A stretch of 64,000 bases of DNA from Hirudo medicinalis. Taxonomy: Eukaryota; Annelida; Clitellata; Hirudinida; Hirudinidae. The stretch covers positions 39,721 to 103,720 of the forward strand of contig MPNW01000230.1 in the NCBI GenBank assembly GCA_011800805.1, read 5' to 3'. The translations under genes were made by a program, and so were the position numbers. Under the pieces are notes generated by a model that did no database searches, was not told where the DNA came from, and saw only the letters and a program-made list of their open reading frames with translations. Positions within the stretch are counted from its first letter, which is position 1. Each line of letters begins with the position of its first letter. Shown here piece after piece: positions 43,001 to 52,600 of the stretch.

Positions 43001-44400
43001 AACTGGCATTAATTCAAAGCAGATTAAAAATTAATACAACTACAAAGGGGACACTTTGCGACTGTCACAATGTGCCCCATTGCCATTTGTCACAACCTGC
43101 CCCGCTCCTACAATATTATTCGATTTATCTCAGAGCAATGACATTTAGCAGATTTTTAAAGATAATTGAGTGCTCTACAAAGTAGTAAATTAAAATTTGT
43201 ATTATTCTTACAATTTCAGCCCTTTAGTGATAGTTTAATGTTACATGTATATAAGGAGGTCACGGGACACTATCAGCATCGCCAAGCAAACACTAGAAAC
43301 TGAAAGCAATCCAGCTCCATCTGTCAATCAAATAACCAACATTTGTTCTGCTGAAATTGAGTCATTGTGGAAAGAAGGTCAACACCATTTGCTTCACACG
43401 AACGAGTTCTTAAGTTGATAAGAACGTTCACCCGACGAGTTTCGAACATTGAAGAAATTATACATGGGACGCAAAAGTGAAAGGAATCATATTGAAAAGA
43501 AAGCTTCAGAATTATGAAAATAAATGTAGAGTTAAATTATTCGATATCGCAGCTTGTGAATGCGTCCGAAAGCTCAAAATGTTCCAAAAGAAAAACAAGA
43601 GTTTTTGATAGATCAGCGAACGATTAGTACAAGCTTCGAAGCGAAAGAGCAGCTTCAAGAATCAGATCATTCTGTGCAAAGAAGTGACATTACAACGAAA
43701 ATTCATACTCTATACTTTAATGATCAAAAGACAGAACATTGAAACTAGCGAGGAAAGATGGACGCTGGCACAGGAAAGTCATCATTGAATAACATATCAT
43801 TATAATCACTGAACCTGACCTACGTACGCTTCACCTAAATTTTCAACAGTTAAACATAATATGACAATATAATTGATTATTGCAAGAAAAGTGATATCAC
43901 AAGGCTGCATAATTCATTCATTGGTTTATAAGAGTATGAAGCTGGATAAATAAAAAACAGATAATAGAAAGCAAGCAATATTGCTTGGGTTTCACTTAAG
44001 AGTCGATATTAAGATGTAGCTCATCTAATTATTTCATGATTTAATTAATTAATTGTTTCACGAGTAATTTTATGCATTACAGACAATTAAATCTTTGCAT
44101 TCGCTGGGCATCTGAAGATGGCACTAGGTTAATAAAAATTTGATCAGAAGTTCAACTCATAAAAACGCAACTTTATATCGCTATTACAAGTAAAATCTCA
44201 CCCACAAGTTTGCAGCACTCTATTGGGCAGTACGATTTGAAACATTTAGTTAAGTACTCATTCCATAGTCCCGTGGAGATACCGACCCGTGTTGGGGGAA
44301 TTTAAACAATTAGATATTGTTCCTTTTTTTTTGGAATGATTGTTTTTTTTATAATTTTTATTTTTATTGGGATATATTTTTTAGGTTGGGAAAAAATATC

Positions 44401-44442
<42 letters not shown>

Positions 44443-44818
44443 TTATTAATTATATAATTATAATAATTATTATTATATAATTAATAAAATATTATTAATT
44501 ATAATAATTATTATTATGATAGAGACATGACCGTGACAATAACAGTAACAATAACAATAATTTAACCAGTCTGGTCGAGTCCAGCCATGCGTTGGAAGTC
44601 TTTAAGAGCGGATTTCAAAACATCCGCACTTGTCATAGAGGCTACGAAAGGGCTGTCCTTCTTCATGTGCAAGTACCCAAACTTTCTCAGGTATTCCTTC
44701 ATTAAAGGACATTATCNATCATTCTTACCTTCTCTTCATTTTCAAGATCATCGCTCTTCACCAAATAAATACAAATTGAAAAGTATGCAAATGTCAGCAA
44801 CATTTTATAAGTTTGCAT
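34029..44818 (-). CDS. Matrix metalloproteinase MMP-A, furin-activated, hemopexin type
   Basis: Secreted or surface zinc endopeptidase of the M10A family that cuts matrix proteins. Eleven exons with consistent phase: 44729-44818, 44567-44696, 38409-38522, 36789-36889, 36419-36629, 36144-36302, 35950-36087, 35669-35829, 35075-35234, 34785-34972, 34029-34241; 554 residues. There is a signal peptide (residues 1 to about 23) and a propeptide with cysteine switch PRCGVSD (C94). The furin site RRKR is at 104-107, catalytic zinc site [11 protein letters not shown] starts at 225, and the Met-turn is GSIMGPFY. A short hinge leads to a hemopexin domain ([23 protein letters not shown]). The C-terminus is hydrophobic ([11 protein letters not shown]), suggesting a GPI signal, but 18 residues follow it. 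Intron 2 is 6 kb and stuffed with mobile elements. Intron 1 is only 32 bases and contains an N. Confidence 0.9.
37400..38110. other. Unidentified sequence inside MMP-A intron 3
   Basis: The minus strand is open at 37419-37628 and 37844-38062, with no motif I recognise. Composition is less AT-rich than the rest of the intron, so a decayed mobile element is likely but unnamed. Confidence 0.3.
38641..38752. repeat. (ACA/ACG)n and (GAT/AAT)n microsatellite
   Basis: A run of CAA and CGA triplets followed by AAT and GAT triplets, in MMP-A intron 2. Confidence 0.9.
39705..40310 (+). mobile_element. LINE 3' end (CR1/L2-like), truncated and disabled
   Basis: Reads the C-terminal end of a non-LTR reverse transcriptase: [19 protein letters not shown], then SHRAYFL before a stop, then [20 protein letters not shown] and [18 protein letters not shown]. 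The frame breaks once at about 39820, so it is a 5'-truncated dead copy. An apparent 3' untranslated tail runs to about 40310. It lies in MMP-A intron 2. Confidence 0.75.
40584..41934. mobile_element. DNA transposon remnant with 26-bp inverted repeats
   Basis: The left end AATGCGTGTAAAAAGGTTAC continues ...AAACAC, and the right end (41909-41934) is its exact inverse, 26 bases. A variant of the motif (AAAAAGGTTACACACAC) recurs inside at about 40767. About 1.35 kb lie between, with broken plus-strand frames (40998-41198; about 41240-41560) that I cannot match to a named transposase. There is no clean target duplication. Superfamily unresolved. Confidence 0.7.
41962..43108 (-). mobile_element. 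Pogo/Tigger-like DNA transposon, internally deleted
   Basis: Terminal inverted repeats GGGGAGAGTGGGACACCTTG (left) and, in reverse complement of the right end, GGAGCGGGGCAGGTTGTGAC are flanked by TA on both sides. A subterminal copy of CACCTTGTGAC is at about 42078. The minus-strand frame 42568-42933 reads the start of a Tigger-type transposase: [20 protein letters not shown], then [19 protein letters not shown], then [16 protein letters not shown]. This is a psq/CENP-B-type helix-turn-helix, but the DDE catalytic domain is missing. It lies in MMP-A intron 2. Confidence 0.8.
43230..43800 (+). pseudogene. Decayed repeat-associated reading frame
   Basis: Plus-strand pieces such as [20 protein letters not shown] and [10 protein letters not shown], separated by stops and frame changes, continue into the open stretch 43560-43742. 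The wording resembles a protein found in many copies in invertebrate genomes, often ending in a cysteine-rich FDIAAC-type motif. I cannot name the element, and it is not functional here. Confidence 0.4.
44401..44442. repeat. (AAT)n microsatellite
   Basis: A perfect AAT run in MMP-A intron 2, continued by imperfect AT words to about 44520. Confidence 0.95.
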
Positions 44819-44844
44819 CTTTCTTTGTAATCAACAAATCGTCT
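44590..44844. repeat. 255-base block identical to 54095-54349 (copy A)
   Basis: Contains MMP-A exon 1, the 32-base intron 1 with an N at 44717, and most of exon 2. It is identical base for base, N included, to 54095-54349. Immediately outside the block the two loci differ at many positions (for example CGAGTCCAGCCATG against CGAGCCCAGCCATA). Confidence 0.95.
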
Positions 44845-45204
44845 GTGAAATTGTACTTGATGTCATTGTAATGTTCATTTTAAAAATTCTCAATAAAATA
44901 CGTATGTAATGTACACTGTGCAATATTTTATTTTCAAAGTTTTAAAATTTCTTTGTCCGACCCCCAGATGAGTACCAATATTTGCAAACATATTAATAGA
45001 GATCTAATATGAGCAGGATTGGACAATGTCTAGAGGTCGTTCAACAAAGTTTTATTTTCCTAAGAATATCAAAATCAGCAAAAACCTAAACTTGTCTAAA
45101 TATTTAATATTTTAATGAAATATGGCGTTTTCAATAAATTTTTAAATGAGGTTATGGCTGAAATGCTCTGTTTATGCACGAAAAAGTTGCCGTTTAGGCA
45201 CCCA

Positions 45205-45960
45205 AGTGATCAACTATTTTACAGGTTGATGGTGTTGCCGTGTGTTCCACTTTGGCTCCCATCTTAGCCAATTTCTGTATGGGCTTTATGGAAAATATAG
45301 TCTTTCACTTGGTTGAAAAACCTCCATTATGTATCAGGTATGTTGATGACATATTCCTTATGTATCGTGACAATGAGCAATTGGAACAACATAAATAATA
45401 ATACAAAATAAAATGCTTTTGAAGAAAACTCTATCTTAAATTTTGCCTTATAACTAAGCGAAGGACATGACCGACTTTCATTTCTTGATGTTCTAGTGTA
45501 AGAATCTTACTAAAAAAAACCTAATTTTGCTCAAATAGTCATGTCAATTTCGGATCCCAAATATAAGTTAAATCTAGACGTCTATTACAACAGCAAGGAA
45601 TCTCTCAACTTGATTGTGATTTATGACTTCTTCAGGCTTAATAAATTGCAACAAACCAATGTCATCTACCAATTTACTTGCCCCTTTTCGCATGATAAGC
45701 TGCATGTGTACATTGGTCATACGAGTACTATGTTTCCGGCCTCAGCCAGTGAAGACCCTCCACGAGCTAGAATCAAGTTCCCTCGAGGAAATGAGAGATG
45801 TTTGGCTGTTTAAGTGGTGGTTGACATTCAAGTATTTAGCAGTCGCCGTGTTAAAGACACGAAGAACTTCCTTGCAGAGAGAAGCATAGATAAAATAGTG
45901 ATTGCTTATGTCCCGATACATGATATTGCGATAAATAAGCAAAAACCATCTGAGCACGGA
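45205..45960 (+). mobile_element. Penelope-like retroelement remnant
   Basis: Plus-strand fragments in order: QVDGVAVCSTLAPILANFCM (reverse-transcriptase motif), CIRYVDDIFLMYRDNEQLEQ (catalytic YVDD), then about 300 bases on NVIYQFTCPF and HVYIGHTSTM. That last pair is the start of a GIY-YIG endonuclease, the combination that defines Penelope-like elements. Stops and frame changes separate the pieces. Directly after the HTSTM segment the sequence switches to a dispersed repeat (45731 onward). Confidence 0.7.
45731..45815 (+). repeat. Dispersed SINE-like block, copy 1 (partial)
   Basis: Shares GTTTCCGGCCTCA, CCACGAGCTAG and ATCAAGTTCCCTCGAGG with copies at 48764 and 52332. It is shortest and most diverged of the three, and abuts the Penelope-like fragment. 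Confidence 0.75.
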
Positions 45961-46829
45961 AATCAACGACTACAGTGAAAATTGAATGGAGAAACATCAT
46001 CTTTGGAAATCAGATGGTAACTTTGTGAAGCCTAGTCTGCAAGAGGCTGTGAGTTGGGCGAAGAATTCATGGTTTAAAATTACTGACATCTGTGTTGCCA
46101 ACGCACTCGATGGGGTACAAGTAAAAGTACACGTACATTTAAGGAGAGTTCTATTGCTAAACATGAGAGATTAGGACCAATGGTTCTACTGGAAATGTAT
46201 TTGCAAAAAATTCAGGGTTTGGAGATTTATAATGATGTTCCAGGATAAGGTGACATGACTATTTGAGCAAAGTTAGGTTTTTCAGAAATATTCTAATTGA
46301 AGGGTGTTCTTAAATTCTACTAAAACATCAACTTTTATTAATAAATGATTAACCTTGCACCTTGTCTCCTTTAACGCGTTAATTTGGTATAATATGTACC
46401 ATAAATTAATAAATGCGGTAGATTGTTGAACATCAAAATAACACATCCCCAAAAATAAGCCCTAACGCGTCTTTTGGAGCAAATACTAATATAAAACCCT
46501 CTTATTTTCGGGGAAGTAGTCAGGATTAATTTTATTTATGAAATCGATTGATTTTGACTTCGGTTACGAGCGCCATGCACTCTTATATGAGAAAGCTTTG
46601 ACAGTGTTGATGTACCTCTAAATAACTATATTTTGTATGAAATGGAGGTCAGCGTCATTTTGCTCATTTAGCAGGGTCAGGCTTAACTTTGCTCAAATTT
46701 AATTTTTTTATCATATAACGGCCACCTATAGTGTACATTAACAGCCGGATATTCAAATGTAAACAAGAGCGAATAATTGCTCGCTTATATTTACAATAGA
46801 TCATTCAGGAGGAGTGCCTAGCTAGATTG

Positions 46830-47110
46830 CATTCTCCATGACGTGGGAGGCCATTAAGAGAGTTAAGAGTCGCAATCTGAGTCTGTACGTTGTATGGTTT
46901 ATGGGTCGATGCCATAAACTCATGTGGAAAATGTTGGAAGTTCTTCATGCTTCGCGAAACGTAGTTCAAATCATACAGATGTATTTTGGCGGTATCACGA
47001 TAAGGTTCTCCACCAAAGACAAGATAACAAGATGGGCTCCTCTGGAGACAGGTATGGGAGGCGCGATCTCCCCCCTCCCTATTTGAACTGGCGATGCAAA
47101 TTCTACTCCA
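46830..47110 (+). mobile_element. Non-LTR reverse transcriptase fragment
   Basis: The plus-strand frame 46838-47086 includes VVQIIQMYFGGITIRFSTKD and WAPLETGMGGAISPLPI, matching the palm segment before the catalytic motif in a family of non-LTR reverse transcriptases (YF-G-F---FST pattern, then a G-x-G-x-I-SP turn). It is a short isolated fragment. Confidence 0.55.
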
Positions 47111-48340
47111 TGCAGCTGGGTTTACCGTATTTTAACAACTACAACGCAGTTTTTACAGTTTACATAGAAAAGATTTTGTAAAAAACGCATAAGACTATTA
47201 CACGCAACTAATCACTAAGCATTTTAAATATAATTTCTATGACCTAAAACATTTAAACTCATAGGTTTTATATTTAATCGTAATGTGCTGCTCAATGAGA
47301 AATATTATGCAGTGAAGTTATTAATGAGGATTTGCGATTGCATTTCATTGAATAAATTTGATGCTAGGAATAATAACCATAATATGTAAAAGCCAGTTCT
47401 TTAAAGGCCTGCAGCAAGGAACGTGTTCATTTCGATACATTCGAAGCAATCGGGTTTCAATAAAGAAAAATAGACTCAATCATCAGAACATAATTCACAT
47501 TAAAATATCTATAATAAAAAACAGAAAATACATGGGTCAGTCTGTCCCAAGAACTTCTCCCAAACGGTGAACAATAGCGACTTGAAATTTCCACATCTAA
47601 TTACTGACATGATTTACTAATATTCAAGTCCATCTGAATCGCTTAAAATTGTATTTACTCGAAGTAATTCCAATAGTTGCCGTGTAGTTTTGAAACTCAA
47701 TTTTCAAATTAGAGAATAGTCTAAAAATACTAACACGGCAAAATAGGAAATATGTTAATCCAAAAATGTAACTAAATTTGCTGTATTACCATTTGATTTA
47801 TTAATATCCGAATCTTTAATACGTAAACAACAGAGACCCGCCAGTGCAACGTAATATTTAAATTTGATACATAACGTCTCAAAATCTGATAGGCTGGAAA
47901 TTTTCAAATAGTAAAAAGTGTTACCATAAAGTCGACCATATTAATATTATATTATGTTATCAATGCTTTTAATATAACGTTATTATATTACATTTGATAA
48001 TATTATAAATCGTAATTCCAAACAATTTTTCTGACTTCACTTAACCATTGCATGCCTGAGGTGACACAACTTTCACTTTTAGCTGAGGGTGGTACAAGGG
48101 TACATTTATGAAACATTTATTGTTACTGAGCATCAATCGAAAGTTTGTTAATAAAACTAATTCACCTGTCACTCTGCACAGGTTGAGAGGACATAAAAAC
48201 ATAGTTTCATAGAACATTTATTCCATAGCGCCATCTAGAAATGCTTAAAACATGAAAGTGCTGTACTGAATAATGCTATAAAGAAGGGTTGTGTTTTACT
48301 ACACTCGTTTGTTTTAAAATAAAATTTTAATTTGGCACTC
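47111..48340. other. Intergenic, nothing recognised
   Basis: AT-rich sequence between mobile-element remnants. No coding or repeat feature identified. Confidence 0.4.
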
Positions 48341-49260
48341 GGGAATAGACCGGATGACAATCGGGAAAGACTGGTGACAACCTGGACAGACTGGTGACGG
48401 CTCGGAGAGACGAATTTCGGGATTGGGCTAGCAACCCATCGCGATGAACCTCAATTGCTGACAAGTCGAAAAAAGGATATGTCCCCGGGTCCCTGCCGAA
48501 AGGAGGGGGAGGATAACGGATCCACCAAAGACCCTACATCAGTAGGGTTAACGACTGGATTTCCATTGGACTCACGATTTTCGGATGCGTATCGGAGAAT
48601 GGCGTGTCAGTGAGAAGGTGTGATTGTGGTAGAAGGCTGAGAGGTGACTTAAGATTCACCAGGCAAAGCTAAATGCGAAGGGGAGGTGGAGAAACAGCGT
48701 GCTGGTGCAGCTGTACATCCAGGTAAAACGCCGAACGATACCGGACCGGATTCACACCACAGTTCGAGTTTCCGGCCTCACGGAAGACCTTCCACGAGCT
48801 AGGATCAAGTTCCCTCGAGGAAATGAATGATATGCGGTTTGGCTGTTGAGGGGTAGCGCGCATTGGTAAAGGACGTAGAACGCGAATGAGCGTTTGATGC
48901 GATATATGAGCGCGGCCGGTGAACGTAATTTTCATAGTGAAGGCGACCGCTACAAAGAAAACGCTCAGTTTGCGTTATATGGTGTCGATGTGCAAAGGGC
49001 GCCGCGAGTCCTTAGTCGATAATCATATTATGGGTGATGTTCTGAAGATGGCTAAAGTAGGGTAATAACCGACAGGGACACCCGCCTGATCAAACTGGAT
49101 TTGTTGGAAAGCAAATGTGTGGCCCACCCCCGAGAACGTAAGGAGTTTGGGCCGAAACGTTCGGTGACGGGGGCATTCCTCTGATGATTCCTTATCGGTA
49201 CGCTCCATGGTAGGAGTTTCTTAGTACTAGAGCCATAAGGTATCCCGGAGGTGCTTTGTG
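48341..49260. mobile_element. GC-richer island, decayed element carrying repeat block copy 2
   Basis: A segment of about 0.9 kb clearly richer in G and C than its surroundings, starting near GGCACTCGGGAATAGACCGG. It contains the phrase GGGCTAGCAACCCATCGCGA, common in decayed non-LTR elements of invertebrates, and the SINE-like block at 48764-48935. All frames are broken. The base composition and inserted block argue for a mobile element; the family is not resolved. Confidence 0.45.
48764..48935 (+). repeat. Dispersed SINE-like block, copy 2
   Basis: Begins TTCGAGTTTCCGGCCTCACG and continues through GAAGACCTTCCACGAGCTAG, then GGACGTAGAACGCGAATGAG and CGTTTGATGCGATATATGAG. About 170 bases are shared with copy 3. 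The first bases resemble a pol III B box (GTTCGANTCC). Confidence 0.8.
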
Positions 49261-49696
49261 ACTGGCCTATGTTGCGAACACGACACTTAACGACTGTTGT
49301 TTCTGCCTTTCAAACTCCAGAATCGTTTATGCAATTATCATATGAATTTATAAGAACAATTTCATCGGTTGTGCACTGTTCAACGCCTTTTCAAATACGC
49401 TGTTTCAATGAAACCTAATGAAATTTTCTAACGAAGATTACTTAAATGCTGAAATATTGAATTAGTTGATTGTTAATTGGGCGTTTACAAAGTACAAAGC
49501 ATCTTATGAATGATGTCATATCGATATTACAACTATTTTTCGCGAGAAATTTTATTGCAATTAATTAATAGAGAAAAAATAATCGCTACTTTTTGAAAAT
49601 GACATTTATTTTTTTTAATTTATTCCAAAAATTGACTTTTGACAAAGGTTTATTATGAAATTTTAGAATTAAACAAAAACAGACTTTGTTCTAAAA

Positions 49697-52600
49697 TTAG
49701 AACCGTAAATACAAAGAATCGCTTAAAATAAGGGCAGAAATGAGAGTTATGAAGTTTGCAGCCACAGCAGGTGATAAGCCGGAAAGGTTTTCCAGCATCA
49801 AATTCTTCAGAGGATCATCGTTAGATGCACAACCTAACAACCATTGCAGTGGCTTTGGATATCCAAATGCAACCTGAAATATTTTTTATGCAAGTTATAC
49901 AATACTAACTTGAATAGCAAGTCAATTAGGTGTTTAGCAATTATTATTGATTAGCTAATGAATAATTCACATGAAAAAAAAACGTATTATTGTTGGAAAG
50001 CAAATGTTATAAGTTAATAAAATATTTGCTATACGTTAATAATAAAGGTATGCATGGATTGATCTGACGGTACGGTGGTTAATGAGGGATAGTTACAAAT
50101 TTCCAGGGCTTGTAAATAAATTGTCACTTTTGCCGGCATTTCAAATCATCGAAAAATAACTTATATTTCTCTCAGACAATGCTGAACAAATATTAAATTT
50201 CAACTGCTTATATAAATCACAAAAGATTTGAGAACCTTGGAAAAAGTTTTAATTGCCATTTTCAAAAATTTTATTTTCATTTCATGATCTGTTTTAGCGT
50301 AATAGCCATTAATTGAAAGTGATGGTTAGTGATTATTAGTAAAAATGAAACAATAAATGATGTAAATGGAAAGCAAATGTTATAAGTTAATAAAACATTT
50401 ATACAGCGCCGTATGCATGTTTCAGAGGCGCTTTTTGTCAACCATTTACATAGCAGTGCAAGCTGGGTTTGAAACGCGACTCATCACAACTGTTGCCATT
50501 ATCGCTGCAAGCAGGAACGAAATTCTCTGAGATAACTTGCAAAACTAATAACGGCTGTTAATAGCTAACCGTATCTCTGGTGCTGTCGTATTTGTAAACC
50601 TGACCATCGCTGATAAAATATAGGTCCGAGAAGGTCTTCGATGGATAATTGAAGGCAGTGTCCACTTTGTCAATTTCCAAATTCCACTTCGTTATTGGGC
50701 GTGGATACGTTGGAGACACTTTGGAAATTGCGTCTGAGAACCTGTAGTATTGATTGTCTGCGATAAACGAGAGACAATTACTATTTTGTCAAACATAAAT
50801 AAGGATATGTTGCTTACCTTTGAAGAAGTACATTTTCCCATTTAAGTTCCATTCAAAAGCTGCATTCAAATCGCTAGGGACTCCTGGAAATTCCGTTGTT
50901 ATCAACTTGGGAAATTCTTTCAACAAAATGAATCCAAAAGGATTCTCTTGGAAGAGGTACTTCCAAACTTTGAAGCCCTTTTTGCAAGACAAAAGTCTTC
51001 CATTAGAAAGAACATTATGGACTAAGATATAAAGATATGAATACCTTAAAGAAATAGATGTAGTCGTATTTCATGTTTCCGCTTGAAACGAATGCAGCGT
51101 CGACACTCTCAGGGAGTTTAGGAAATATGGCTGAAGAACTTAACTGTTTGGCTTCGTTATCGAAAAATCCTTTCGTTACGAACAGTTTATTACCTGAAGT
51201 CATAAATTCTCAATCTTGCAATTCATCCTCTCAAAGAAATTAGGTTCAATTCTAATTTAAAAAATTATCCTCCAGCAACCAGAGTACTTCTAATAACCTT
51301 GGAAAATAAATAAGAGATCAAATAAAGAAAACACTGCATCAGGCTGTTTAACTTGGCAAATGCCTCCGATGATCGGTGGCTTAGTAACCGGGCTGGCAGC
51401 TGCAACATTTTTCTGAACGGGAAGACCTGTCATTAAAAATTACATAGAATCAAAAACAAATTGCAAACAGATTTGTTAATAAATTGTTAACAGATTGCAA
51501 ACATGTTAGCAGACCATAAAGATTCTGGATGCCTCTAATATCATCATCGTGCAACTTCAAGTTTGGGTCATAATCACGATAAAAAGGAGCCATAATTGAT
51601 CCTTTTACGTCGGAATGAGAAAGACCAAGAGAATGACCCAATTCATGGACAGCAACTTGCAGAAGATTTGTACCTGTATTTCATGGATTGCACAAATGAT
51701 AAATATTCAGTTTGTGATTAATAGCAAAATACAATTTTAATCTTAAATAATAAATATTGTTATAATAATAAATAACAGCAATAGTTGAATAATATTAATA
51801 GCAATAATGAGGTTACCTCTGTGTTCGTTAAACGTCCATGTTTCGTCGTCATCGAAGTGCACATCACCACCGATTGGATTCTGGGTTGGAAAGAAAGCAT
51901 GTGCCAAAGTTCCACCAGGACCATCAAAGGTATCATCATCCCCGTGAGCTTTCACACGAAATGACACATCAATGACTGATCCTCCATTTGCTTTTTTAAA
52001 AGTCAGGCCTGACGCATTTTGCCAATACTACAATTATATAAATTATTTTTTATCAATTAAATGATTTCAATGTCTTACTAATACACAATAGCCCATTTTA
52101 AAAAATATATAATGTATTTATGTTTTGTCAAGAGTTTATGTTAGAGATCCACAGACTCCGACAAAAGTTGAAAAAGATATAGATAATATCACAATTCACA
52201 CTGTCCATCATAAAACCCCAGTAAGTCTTTGCTACATGCCAGATTCTTCCGGGTAACATCCAGTCGTGACCCGGAGCTATAAAAGCTACATCATGCATAG
52301 CTGTGCAATGACGGTGCCGGCATCATCGTGCGTTCGAGTTTCCGGCCTCACGGAAGACCTTCCACGAGCTAGGATCAAGTTCCCTCGAGGTAATGAAATT
52401 GTGCGTTTTGGATGTTGAAGTGATGGCGCGCGCATTCGCAAAGGACGTAGAACCCGAATGAGCGTTTGATGCGACATATGCGCGCGGTCGGTGAGCGTAA
52501 CCGAACCACCAGCAACTAAGTTTCAGCTAATGTCCCAATCATTCAGTGGCCAGAAGCAACTTCAGAACTAGTGGGAAAAGAAGAAGAGTTACTGTGACAG

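Noticed and set aside
44587..44871. Plus-strand frame of 94 residues (and its twin at 54170-54391)
   Set aside because: It is the opposite strand of the MMP signal-peptide and propeptide exons, which have a signal peptide, splice sites and consistent phase on the minus strand.
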